A DNA stretch of 64,000 nucleotides, from assembly GCF_048006345.1 (NCBI RefSeq), contig NZ_CP180351.1:2790001-2854000 (forward strand), in the 5' to 3' direction. The translations under genes were made by a program, and so were the position numbers. This document shows, piece after piece, positions 8,691 to 16,195 of the stretch. The stretch is from Marivita sp030148515 (GTDB lineage: Bacteria > Pseudomonadota > Alphaproteobacteria > Rhodobacterales > Rhodobacteraceae). Numbering within the stretch: position 1 is the first letter of the stretch; each line of letters starts with the position of its first letter. The notes under the pieces were generated by a model. The model saw nothing but the letters and a program-made list of their open reading frames with translations. It had not been told where the DNA came from and did no database searches.

Positions 8691-9803
8691 GTGGTTGTCT
8701 TCATCAATGCCATCAATAATGAATTCGCAGTCTCGTCCGGCAGCAATGTCAACGTGACGACGGCCTACAGTTATTTCGATTACCCGCCGAACTCGACCAA
8801 GGATCTTGTGATCACTTCGAACGGCGGGGATCCGTCCCCATACGAATTCGGCGTAGGTGACCGCTATGACCTGAGCTGGTCCGGCAATGGCGGGGCCAGC
8901 GCGCTGGAAGACGCAACCATCATTCGCAGCGATTACGTCGGCCCGGGTCAAGGCGCTGTTGTCTTCGAAGGCACGGATACAAGCTCAGGTGAACTGGTTC
9001 AGCTGGTCTGGTCGCCGGGATTCGACCTCGAAGGGTGGTATTGGTCGAATGGCGGCAGTCCCTCCACCCCAAACGCTTTCTGGACATCTGATCGGGACCC
9101 GTCCGCGACATACCAAACGATTTGCTTTGCCGAAGACACACGCATCGACACACCTTCGGGACCACGCCCGGTGCAGAGCCTGCGGGAAGGCGATCCTGTT
9201 CTGACTCTCGATAATGGCGTGCAACCGGTCATGTGGACCCGCCGACATGTCGAGGTGCTGGATCAGACATCGGAAAAATCTGCGCCAATCCTGATCCAAG
9301 CCTCGGCACTTGGTCCGAATCGTCCCTTCAGAGACCTGATCGTGTCACCCCAGCATCGGATGCTCGTTGGCGGCCAGATGCAGCTATCCAACAGTTTCGC
9401 AGGCGAAACGTTCGTGCCGGCCAAAGCCCTCACCATCCTGCCCGGTATTCGCCAGATGCATGGGAAACGTGCCGTGACGTGGGTTCATTTCGCGTGCGCG
9501 CGGCACGAAATTGTCTTCGCGCAAGGCTGCTTTTCGGAAACGCTGCTGCTGGGCGGAATGGCGATGTCCGGACTGACACCGCGCGAACGTCTTGGCATCT
9601 TTCGGGTGTTTCCCAAATCTCAGGACACCGACCAAGCGCTGAACGGCCCACCGGCCCGACCTTGCATGACGGTCCGACACTGCCGGGATCACCTTAATAA
9701 AAGAAAGACCCCGCGTCGTGCTTCGCACAAAACGCAGGGCCTCAGATCTGCTCGATCAGACACGCCTAGTGACGGGATCACACCCCTAGGCAATACCGCA
9801 TGA
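8691..9803 (+). CDS. Hint-domain protein
   Basis: A 370-residue protein starting with GTG at 8691 behind AAAGGAG. Residues 1-140 form a beta-rich N-terminal region. The Hint (hedgehog/intein) domain starts at Cys145 in ICFAEDTRIDTPSGPRPV and continues LREGDPVLTLDNG, SPQHRMLV and VHFACARHEIVFAQG (the His-containing block). Proteins of this type are abundant in Rhodobacteraceae and are thought to cleave or splice themselves, often on secreted proteins. The last 45 residues look unlike the family. Their codons cover the argF terminator and 26 bp of argF, so the original stop may have been lost. Confidence 0.75.
   Translation: MVVFINAINNEFAVSSGSNVNVTTAYSYFDYPPNSTKDLVITSNGGDPSPYEFGVGDRYDLSWSGNGGASALEDATIIRSDYVGPGQGAVVFEGTDTSSGELVQLVWSPGFDLEGWYWSNGGSPSTPNAFWTSDRDPSATYQTICFAEDTRIDTPSGPRPVQSLREGDPVLTLDNGVQPVMWTRRHVEVLDQTSEKSAPILIQASALGPNRPFRDLIVSPQHRMLVGGQMQLSNSFAGETFVPAKALTILPGIRQMHGKRAVTWVHFACARHEIVFAQGCFSETLLLGGMAMSGLTPRERLGIFRVFPKSQDTDQALNGPPARPCMTVRHCRDHLNKRKTPRRASHKTQGLRSARSDTPSDGITPLGNTA
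9695..9741 (-). terminator. Rho-independent terminator of argF
   Basis: On the minus strand the stem CCCTGCGT/ACGCGGGG (9732-9739 with 9709-9716, one G-T pair) is followed by CTTTCTTTTATT. It lies about 40 bp after the argF stop and inside the 3' end of the opposing Hint reading frame. Confidence 0.75.
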
Positions 9804-10704
9804 TCGCCTTCTGCGCATGCAGCCGGTTTTCCGCCTCGTCAAAGATCACCGATTGCGGGCCGTCCATTACCTCAGACGTCACCTCTTCGCCGCGATGCGC
9901 CGGCAGGCAGTGCATGAAAAGCGCATCGGGTTTCGCGTGGCGCATCAGGTCCACGTTCACCTGGTAGGGCCGCAGCATGTTGTGCCGCCGTTCCTTGGCC
10001 GACTGCGCATCGTGCATCGACACCCACGTGTCGGCAACCACCAAATCAGCCCCCTCGACGGCTTTGAACGGATCCCGTTCGATGGCAACTTGGACACCCG
10101 CGTTCCGGGCAAGGCCCACGAACTCCATTTCCGGGTCAAGCTGGACGGGCCCGGTAAAGGTGAAATCGAAGCCGAACTGCGCCGCCGCATGCAGGAAGGA
10201 CGCGCACACGTTGTTGCCGTCACCGCACCACACCACCTTCTTGCCTTTGATCGGCCCGCGATGTTCCTCAAAGGTCATCACGTCCGCCATGATCTGGCAG
10301 GGATGGGTGCGGTCAGTCAGACCATTGATCACCGGAACACTGGCGTTTTCCGCCATCTCTTCCAGCACCGCCTCGTCAAAGGTGCGGATCATGATCAGGT
10401 CGACATAGCGACTCATCACACGCGCGGTATCGGCGATGGTTTCACCATGGCCCAACTGCATGTCCGACCCAGAGAGCACCATCGTCTGCCCGCCCATCTG
10501 GCGCACGCCGACATCGAAGGACACACGCGTCCGGGTCGAGGGCTTTTCAAAGATCAACGCAACCATGCGCCCAGCCAGCGGCTGCTCATCATCCGGCGCG
10601 CCTTTGGGGCGACCATTCCGGCTACCTTTCATGGCGATGGCCTGATCAATCACCGTCCGCAGATCACCCGCGTCGGTTTTGTGAATATCCAGAAAATGCT
10701 TCAT
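9778..10704 (-). CDS. argF: Ornithine carbamoyltransferase
   Basis: A 308-residue enzyme that makes citrulline from ornithine and carbamoyl phosphate in arginine biosynthesis. The carbamoyl phosphate site is EKPSTRTRVSFDVG (STRTR). HPCQIMAD follows mid-protein. The ornithine loop is FMHCLPAHRGEEV with the catalytic Cys. Length and motif order are normal for a cytoplasmic trimeric OTCase. It lies 3 bp after argD on the same strand, giving an argDF operon, and ends at a terminator near 9700. Confidence 0.97.
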   Translation of the reverse strand: MKHFLDIHKTDAGDLRTVIDQAIAMKGSRNGRPKGAPDDEQPLAGRMVALIFEKPSTRTRVSFDVGVRQMGGQTMVLSGSDMQLGHGETIADTARVMSRYVDLIMIRTFDEAVLEEMAENASVPVINGLTDRTHPCQIMADVMTFEEHRGPIKGKKVVWCGDGNNVCASFLHAAAQFGFDFTFTGPVQLDPEMEFVGLARNAGVQVAIERDPFKAVEGADLVVADTWVSMHDAQSAKERRHNMLRPYQVNVDLMRHAKPDALFMHCLPAHRGEEVTSEVMDGPQSVIFDEAENRLHAQKAIMRYCLGV

Positions 10705-10707
10705 ATC

Positions 10708-11889
10708 TCAGCCCTGCGCCTCAAGAACCGCATCCGCGGCAAAGTCCAGCCGGTTCACCGCCTCGGATATCTCGTCCTCGCTGATGTTCAGCGGCGGCAG
10801 CAGACGTACCACATTGTCCGCAGCCGGGACCGTGATCACACCGCATTCATAGCCCGCCTTGACCACGTCGATCGGCGCCACCTTGCATTTCAGACCCAGC
10901 ATCAGGCCCATACCGCGCACGCCCTCGAACACGTCAGGATGCGCTGCAACCAGACCTTCCAGCTTCTGTCGCAGGAACCCGGCCCGTGCGTTCACGGTCT
11001 CGAGGAAGTCCGGCGCGCTAACGATATCCATCACCGCGCAGCCCACCGCACAAGCGAGCGGATTGCCCCCATAGGTCGATCCATGTGTGCCCGCCGTCAT
11101 ACCCGACGCCGCCTCTTCGGTGGCCAGAACCGCGCCCAGAGGAAAGCCCCCGCCGATGCCCTTGGCGACCATCATGATGTCGGGCGTCACACCCGCCCAC
11201 TCATGTGCAAACAGACGCCCCGTGCGCGATACACCGCACTGGACCTCGTCAAGGATCAAAATAATGCCCTTCTCATCGCAGAGTGCGCGCAACCCCTTGA
11301 GGCATTGATCGGGCAGTGGCCTGATCCCACCCTCGCCCTGCACCGGCTCGATCAGGATCGCACCAACGCTGTCGTCGATTGCGGCATGCAGCGCCTCATG
11401 ATCAGCCCAAGGCACATGTTTGAACCCCGGCAGGAGCGGCGCAAACCCCTTGGTCATCTTTTCCGACCCCGCCGCCGCGATCCCCGCCGAGGACCGTCCA
11501 TGGAAAGACCCTTCAAAGGTCACGATCGTGGTCTTCTCGGGCTGGCCTTTCTCGTACCAATACTTGCGCGCCATCTTGACGGCGAGCTCGCAGGACTCGG
11601 TCCCCGAATTGGTAAAGAACACCGTGTCGGCAAAGGTGCTGGCTACCAGCTTGTCGGCCAGCGCCTGCTGCTGCGGGATCTCGTAGAGGTTCGACACATG
11701 CCAGAGCTTCTGCGCCTGATCCGTCAGCGCCTGCACCAGCGCTGGATGCGCGTGGCCCAGCGCGTTTACCGCGATGCCCGCGCCCAGATCGAGAAAGCGT
11801 CGCCCGTCCGCCTCGATCAACCAGGTGCCTTCACCTTTCACAAAGTGAAGCGGAGCGCGGGAATACGTCGGCAGAACAGAGGGGATCAT
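10708..11889 (-). CDS. argD: Acetylornithine (and succinyldiaminopimelate) aminotransferase
   Basis: A 393-residue PLP enzyme of aminotransferase class III, converting N-acetylglutamate semialdehyde to N-acetylornithine. It starts MIPSVLPTYSRAPLHFVKGE. Family motifs include FTNSGTESCELAVKMARKYW, ILILDEVQCGVSRTG with the PLP-contacting Asp, and the Schiff-base Lys in MMVAKGIGGGFPLG. I chose the ATG at 11889, with TGAGG eight bases upstream, over in-frame ATGs at 11901 and 11925. It is the first gene of argDF. The same enzyme often serves lysine biosynthesis too. Confidence 0.96.
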   Translation of the reverse strand: MIPSVLPTYSRAPLHFVKGEGTWLIEADGRRFLDLGAGIAVNALGHAHPALVQALTDQAQKLWHVSNLYEIPQQQALADKLVASTFADTVFFTNSGTESCELAVKMARKYWYEKGQPEKTTIVTFEGSFHGRSSAGIAAAGSEKMTKGFAPLLPGFKHVPWADHEALHAAIDDSVGAILIEPVQGEGGIRPLPDQCLKGLRALCDEKGIILILDEVQCGVSRTGRLFAHEWAGVTPDIMMVAKGIGGGFPLGAVLATEEAASGMTAGTHGSTYGGNPLACAVGCAVMDIVSAPDFLETVNARAGFLRQKLEGLVAAHPDVFEGVRGMGLMLGLKCKVAPIDVVKAGYECGVITVPAADNVVRLLPPLNISEDEISEAVNRLDFAADAVLEAQG

Positions 11890-12190
11890 GGGAAACCTCA
11901 TTTCAGGAAGCCCAAGCCGTGCCAAGCGGCGCGGGCCAAGTCAACGGAAAGGATGTGAATTCAGACAAAAGGTGACGGATCGCCCACAGTGCGGGGCGGC
12001 AAAACAAGATCAGATGTCTCGTCGGATATCGGTCACATGTGTCATGACCCGCGTCATCAGGCAAAACCGCCTTCAAAACAAGTCCCATTCTTCTCTGGTT
12101 CAAAAATACTTCGGGGTCTGGGGCAGCGCCCCAGGCAGATTTTTCAAAATCTGCATGCCCGGCGATGCGCCCCGCGCAGCGCAACCACGC
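11890..12190. other. Gap between truA and argD
   Basis: About 300 bp without a gene. It contains the argD leader and, at 12091-12154, repeat copy B with two strong hairpins that probably terminate truA transcripts. Confidence 0.6.
12091..12154 (-). repeat. Dispersed intergenic repeat, copy B, with two hairpins
   Basis: The 18-bp core TTCTCTGGTTCAAAAATA (12091-12108) matches copy A exactly. Beside it are a perfect hairpin CTGGGGC-agc-GCCCCAG (12118-12134) and a second one, GCAGATTTT-tc-AAAATCTGC (12135-12154). Read on the minus strand, the GC hairpin is followed by TATTTTT, so it can act as the truA terminator. Confidence 0.75.
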
Positions 12191-12961
12191 TCAGTGCTGA
12201 AACGGATCGTCCGGATAGCCAACGCCCATCAGATACAAACCCTGCGGTGGAGATACAGGTCCACAGGCAGCACGATCCCGCGCGTCCAAGGCCTGCTTCA
12301 CATCTTCTGGCCCCCACGCGCCCGCACCAACCCGTTCCAGCGTGCCGACGAAACTGCGTACCTGATTGTGCAGAAAGGACCGCGCGCGCAGGCGGAACTG
12401 GAATTCGGTGCCCCAGTCGGTCTCGACCGAACTTATATCCAACGCATCCAGCGTTTTGACCGGCGACGCCGCCTGACACATGGTGGACCGGAACGTGGTG
12501 AAGTCGTGCAATCCGATCAGATGCCGTGCCGCCGCCTGCATTGGCGCAAGCTCCAGATCGTGCTTCACCTGCCAGACCTGCCCGGCCTCCAGCGTCAACG
12601 GCGCACGCCGCGACACCAGTCGAAACAGATACCGCCGCTCTACCGCCGAGAAACGCGCGTGCCAATCGCCCTCGACCTCGGCCGCGTCGACAATCGCCAC
12701 CGGCAAGGGTTTCAAATGATGGTTCAGCGCCTCGGACAACCGAAAGGGCAACCAGTCCTTTTCCAGATCGCAATGGCAGACTTGCCCGCGCGCATGAACT
12801 CCGGCATCGGTACGCCCCGCTGCGGCAATCGTGTGCTCGCCCGGCTCAAGTTTGGCCAAGGCCGCTTCTATGGCACCCTGCACCGATGGCTGGTCCGCCT
12901 GTCTTTGCCAACCGGCAAACGGCGCGCCATCATACTCGACTTTCAGGGCAAATCTGGGCAT
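12191..12961 (-). CDS. truA: tRNA pseudouridine(38-40) synthase
   Basis: A 256-residue enzyme that makes pseudouridine at positions 38-40 of the tRNA anticodon arm. It begins MPRFALKVEYDGAPFAGWQR. The catalytic Asp is in AAAGRTDAGVHARGQV. The C-terminal half has FLHNQVRSFVGTLERVG (the R-x-x-G motif). The length is normal. It is a separate minus-strand transcript between the argDF operon and the divergent ycjX operon. Confidence 0.96.
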   Translation of the reverse strand: MPRFALKVEYDGAPFAGWQRQADQPSVQGAIEAALAKLEPGEHTIAAAGRTDAGVHARGQVCHCDLEKDWLPFRLSEALNHHLKPLPVAIVDAAEVEGDWHARFSAVERRYLFRLVSRRAPLTLEAGQVWQVKHDLELAPMQAAARHLIGLHDFTTFRSTMCQAASPVKTLDALDISSVETDWGTEFQFRLRARSFLHNQVRSFVGTLERVGAGAWGPEDVKQALDARDRAACGPVSPPQGLYLMGVGYPDDPFQH

Positions 12962-13072
12962 GCGCCCCGCTTATCCTGACGCTTTGCGCCGAACAATCCC
13001 CCTTGCGCAACACTGGTAACCGCGGGCCTGCGCCTTTATCTGTGGCACCAACACAATGAAAAGAGGCCCCCA

Positions 13073-14488
13073 TTGGTCATTTCCGCCATCGCCGACACCC
13101 TCACACGTGGGATCGAAAACGTCGCTGACACCGTGTCGGGCGCGTTTTTCGAACCGGCGATCCGGCTTGGTGTGACCGGGCTCGCGCGGTCGGGCAAGAC
13201 GGTGTTCATCACGTCACTCGTGGCGAACCTGATGGATCGCGGGCGGATGCCCGGCCTTCTGGCGGAAAGCGAAGGGCGTATCCTGTCGGCCTATCTTCAG
13301 CCGCAGCCCGACGACACGCTGCCGCGCTTCGACTATGAATCGCATCTGAGCGATCTGACGGCACTGGACCCGCGCTGGCCCAACAGCACGCGGACCATCA
13401 GCGAATTGCGCCTCTCGCTCAAGGTGCGTCCCTCGGGCCTGCTTTCGGGGCTTCAGGGCCCACGGACCATACATCTCGACATAGTGGATTATCCCGGTGA
13501 GTGGCTGCTTGATCTGGGGTTGCTCGACAAAACCTACGACCAATGGTCTGAAGAAACCCTTAAGCGGATCGAAAACCGTGACACGGCGCAGGATTATCTG
13601 GCACAGGCCCGCGCAGAAGACGCCAGCGCACCGCTGGAAGAACCGCGCGCGCAATCCCTTGCCGCCGGGTTCACCGCCTACCTGATCGCCGCGCGTCAGG
13701 CCGGCTTCTCTGACTGCACGCCGGGGCGTTTCCTGCTGCCGGGAGATTTGGCGGGCAGCCCCGTGCTGACCTTCGCGCCCTTGCCACCGACCCAAAACCC
13801 AACGCGCAAATCGCTGGCCCGCGAAATGGAACGGAGGTTCGAGGCCTATAAATCCCAAGTGGTCAAACCGTTCTTCCGGGATCATTTCGCCAAGATCGAC
13901 CGTCAGATCGTGTTGGTCGATGCGCTTGGCGCGATCCATGCAGGCCCGCAAGCGGTCGAGGACATGCGACAGGCGATGTCCGACATCCTGAGCGCCTTTC
14001 GCCCCGGCCAAAACGCCTTTCTGAGCCAACTGTTCGTCGGCAAGCGTGTCGAGAAAATCCTTTTCGCCGCCACCAAGGCCGACCATCTGCACCACACCCA
14101 GCATGCCCGCCTGACCGCGATCATGGAGGCACTGACCCGCGAGGCCCGCGACCGTGCGCAGTACAGCGGTGCAAAGACAAGCGCCATGTCCATCGCCAGC
14201 CTGCGCGCAACGGTCGAGGAAATGCGCGCGCATCAGGGCAGCGAACTGGCCTGTGTGCGGGGCACGCTTCTCGACAGCGGCAAACAGGCCGCCTTCTACC
14301 CCGGTGAATTGCCGGTCGACCCCACGCATCTTCTCGGCCCGGCGCGCGACGGTGCCGAGAAATGGCTAGATCGGGACTACCAGATCATGCGTTTTGCGCC
14401 CGCGAAGCTCAGCCTGAAACCCGGCGAAGGTCCGCCCCATATCCGCCTCGACCGCGCGGCGCAGTTCCTGATCGGAGACCGCTTGTGA
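13073..14488 (+). CDS. YcjX family (DUF463) nucleotide-binding protein
   Basis: A 471-residue P-loop protein. The Walker A is GLARSGKTVFITSLVANLMD near residues 36-48. Switch-like segments include HLDIVDYPGEWLLDLGLL (D-Y-P-G-E-W) and RQIVLVDALGAIHAG. YcjX proteins are GTPases of the stress-linked ycjXF pair (in E. coli under the heat-shock sigma factor and beside psp genes). The molecular role is unsettled. It starts with TTG at 13073 (LVISAIADTL). It is the first gene of a tight three-gene operon, with its stop overlapping the GNAT start. Confidence 0.9.
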   Translation: MVISAIADTLTRGIENVADTVSGAFFEPAIRLGVTGLARSGKTVFITSLVANLMDRGRMPGLLAESEGRILSAYLQPQPDDTLPRFDYESHLSDLTALDPRWPNSTRTISELRLSLKVRPSGLLSGLQGPRTIHLDIVDYPGEWLLDLGLLDKTYDQWSEETLKRIENRDTAQDYLAQARAEDASAPLEEPRAQSLAAGFTAYLIAARQAGFSDCTPGRFLLPGDLAGSPVLTFAPLPPTQNPTRKSLAREMERRFEAYKSQVVKPFFRDHFAKIDRQIVLVDALGAIHAGPQAVEDMRQAMSDILSAFRPGQNAFLSQLFVGKRVEKILFAATKADHLHHTQHARLTAIMEALTREARDRAQYSGAKTSAMSIASLRATVEEMRAHQGSELACVRGTLLDSGKQAAFYPGELPVDPTHLLGPARDGAEKWLDRDYQIMRFAPAKLSLKPGEGPPHIRLDRAAQFLIGDRL

Positions 14489-14925
14489 CCCTGCTGCGCC
14501 CCGCCCAACCACTGGATGCAGGCCGCGTCGGTGCGATCCTGTCGGCCTGGATTGACGAAACCCCATGGATGCCGCGCATCCACACGCGGGCCGAGGATAT
14601 CGGCTTTGCCAGCATGATGGTGGATCGCGGTTGGGTCACTGTTTCCGAAAGCGAAACAATCAACGGATTTCTTGCCCGCGACGGTGACGACATCCAGGCG
14701 CTCTATGTTGATGCCTCCGCACGCGGTCAGGGTGTGGGGTCTCGGCTGCTCAGCGATGCGATGCGCCGCGTCGATCAACTGACGCTTTGGACGTTTCAGG
14801 CCAACATCCGTGCGCAAGCCTTCTATGAACGCCACGGCTTTACCCCCGTCGAACGGACTGATGGCGCAGGGAATGACGAAGGCCTGCCCGACATCCGCTA
14901 TCATTGGCAAAGGACGCCCTCATGA
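14485..14925 (+). CDS. GNAT family N-acetyltransferase
   Basis: A 146-residue single-domain acetyltransferase. The start taken is the GTG at 14485, overlapping the ycjX stop. It reads MTLLRPAQPLDAGRVGAIL. The acetyl-CoA site is ALYVDASARGQGVGSRLLSD (the R/Q-x-x-G-x-G/A motif A of GNAT). It continues TLWTFQANIRAQAFYERHGF (motif B). The substrate is unknown. The gene is inserted between ycjX and ycjF and coupled by overlaps on both sides, which suggests a shared function with that pair. Confidence 0.85.
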   Translation: MTLLRPAQPLDAGRVGAILSAWIDETPWMPRIHTRAEDIGFASMMVDRGWVTVSESETINGFLARDGDDIQALYVDASARGQGVGSRLLSDAMRRVDQLTLWTFQANIRAQAFYERHGFTPVERTDGAGNDEGLPDIRYHWQRTPS

Positions 14926-15929
14926 CCAAAGCCAAAGGCCCGGTCCTTTTCGATCTTGATGACGAGGCCCCCGCGCCCACCCCGGCAGAGGCGCCACCGG
15001 TTCCCGACATACTGGACCACGCCCCGACGGGACAGGCGATGACCACGGTCGCCGCTTTGGCGTCGCGTCCCGTGTCGCGGCTGGCGCGCTGGTTCTGGTC
15101 GCTGCTGTTTGCGCTGATCACCACGGTGGCCTCGGTGGCGGCATGGAACTTTGTCACCAATCTGCTCAGCCAGAACCTGTACCTCGGCTATGCCGTCGCA
15201 GCCCTCTTTGCGCTGTTCATCGCCGTTGTTCTGCTGATCGTGATCAAGGAACTCTCGGCCTTCGCGCGCCTTGGCCGGATTGACCGCATTCAATTGGCTG
15301 CAGATGCGGCTCTCGCCAGCGAGGACCTGACCGCGGCGCGCCACGTGGTGAAGGATTTGACCAAACTCTACGCCTCCCGCGATGATACCAAATGGGGCCG
15401 CGACCGCCTGAAAGACCGAGAGGCGGACATGTTTGATGCCTCAGCCTTCATCGCGCTGGCGGATCACGAACTCCTCGGCCCGCTTGACGCTGCTGCCCGG
15501 CGCGAGGTCGAGGCAGCGGCGCGTCAGGTGGCCACTGTAACAGCGCTGGTTCCGCTGGCGCTGGCAGATGTGGTGGCAGCACTTGGCTCGAACATCAGGA
15601 TGATCCGCCGGATCGCCGAAATCTACGGCGGCCGCTCCGGCACTCTGGGAAGCTGGCGTTTGACCCGTGCAGTTCTTTCCCATCTCGTGGCCACTGGTGC
15701 GGTTGCCGTGGGCGATGACATGCTGGAGCCGATCCTTGGAGGCTCCATTCTGGGCAAGCTTTCACGCCGGTTTGGCGAAGGTCTGGTCAATGGCGCGCTC
15801 ACCGCCCGTGTTGGTGTGGCTGCCATCGAGGTGTGCCGCCCCCTGCCCTTTGCGCCCGGGAAACGCCCTTCGGTCAGATCCATCGTCAAAACCGCGCTTT
15901 CCGGCCTTGTGACAAGCAAGACGCGCTGA
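14922..15929 (+). CDS. YcjF family (TIGR01620/DUF697) membrane protein
   Basis: A 335-residue inner-membrane protein. The ATG at 14922 overlaps the acetyltransferase stop. The first 50 residues are acidic and proline-rich (LFDLDDEAPAPTPAEAPP). Two membrane helices follow near residues 60-85 and 93-115. The C-terminal DUF697-type region reads ALVPLALADVVAALGSNIRM and GRSGTLGSWRLTRAVL. YcjF is the membrane partner of YcjX. The preserved ycjX-GNAT-ycjF order argues for a functional unit, probably linked to envelope stress by analogy only. Confidence 0.88.
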   Translation: MTKAKGPVLFDLDDEAPAPTPAEAPPVPDILDHAPTGQAMTTVAALASRPVSRLARWFWSLLFALITTVASVAAWNFVTNLLSQNLYLGYAVAALFALFIAVVLLIVIKELSAFARLGRIDRIQLAADAALASEDLTAARHVVKDLTKLYASRDDTKWGRDRLKDREADMFDASAFIALADHELLGPLDAAARREVEAAARQVATVTALVPLALADVVAALGSNIRMIRRIAEIYGGRSGTLGSWRLTRAVLSHLVATGAVAVGDDMLEPILGGSILGKLSRRFGEGLVNGALTARVGVAAIEVCRPLPFAPGKRPSVRSIVKTALSGLVTSKTR

Positions 15930-15937
15930 TCCTCCTG

Positions 15938-16011
15938 TCTTCTTCTTTTTTCAAATATGCCGGGGGGTTTGGGGGGCTGGCCCCCCAACCGGTCCCGGTC
16001 GGAAGGACCGG
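15938..16011 (+). repeat. Dispersed intergenic repeat, copy C, with terminator-like hairpins
   Basis: A diverged copy of the repeat (CTTTTTTCAAATATGCCGGGGGG) follows the ycjF stop. It is followed by the hairpin TTGGGGGG-ctgg-CCCCCCAA (15969-15988) and a second one, CCGGTCC/GGACCGG (15989-16011). Confidence 0.65.
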
Positions 16012-16195
16012 GAAACACTGTCTGGACGTTGGCCCAACTCGCTCCTATAACGCGCCGCATGACGCATCTGATCGCGATCATCATTCGAATTACATGCCCG
16101 GCGCTCTGAGCAATCGAGCCGCCGGGACAAGGCGTATGGACCACCGCGCCGATCCTCTCACATATTCCTGATCCGAACACCCGAGGACGCTCCAC

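Noticed and set aside
9817..11958. A 713-codon plus-strand open frame
   Set aside because: It is a shadow of argF and argD, which are unmistakable on the other strand.
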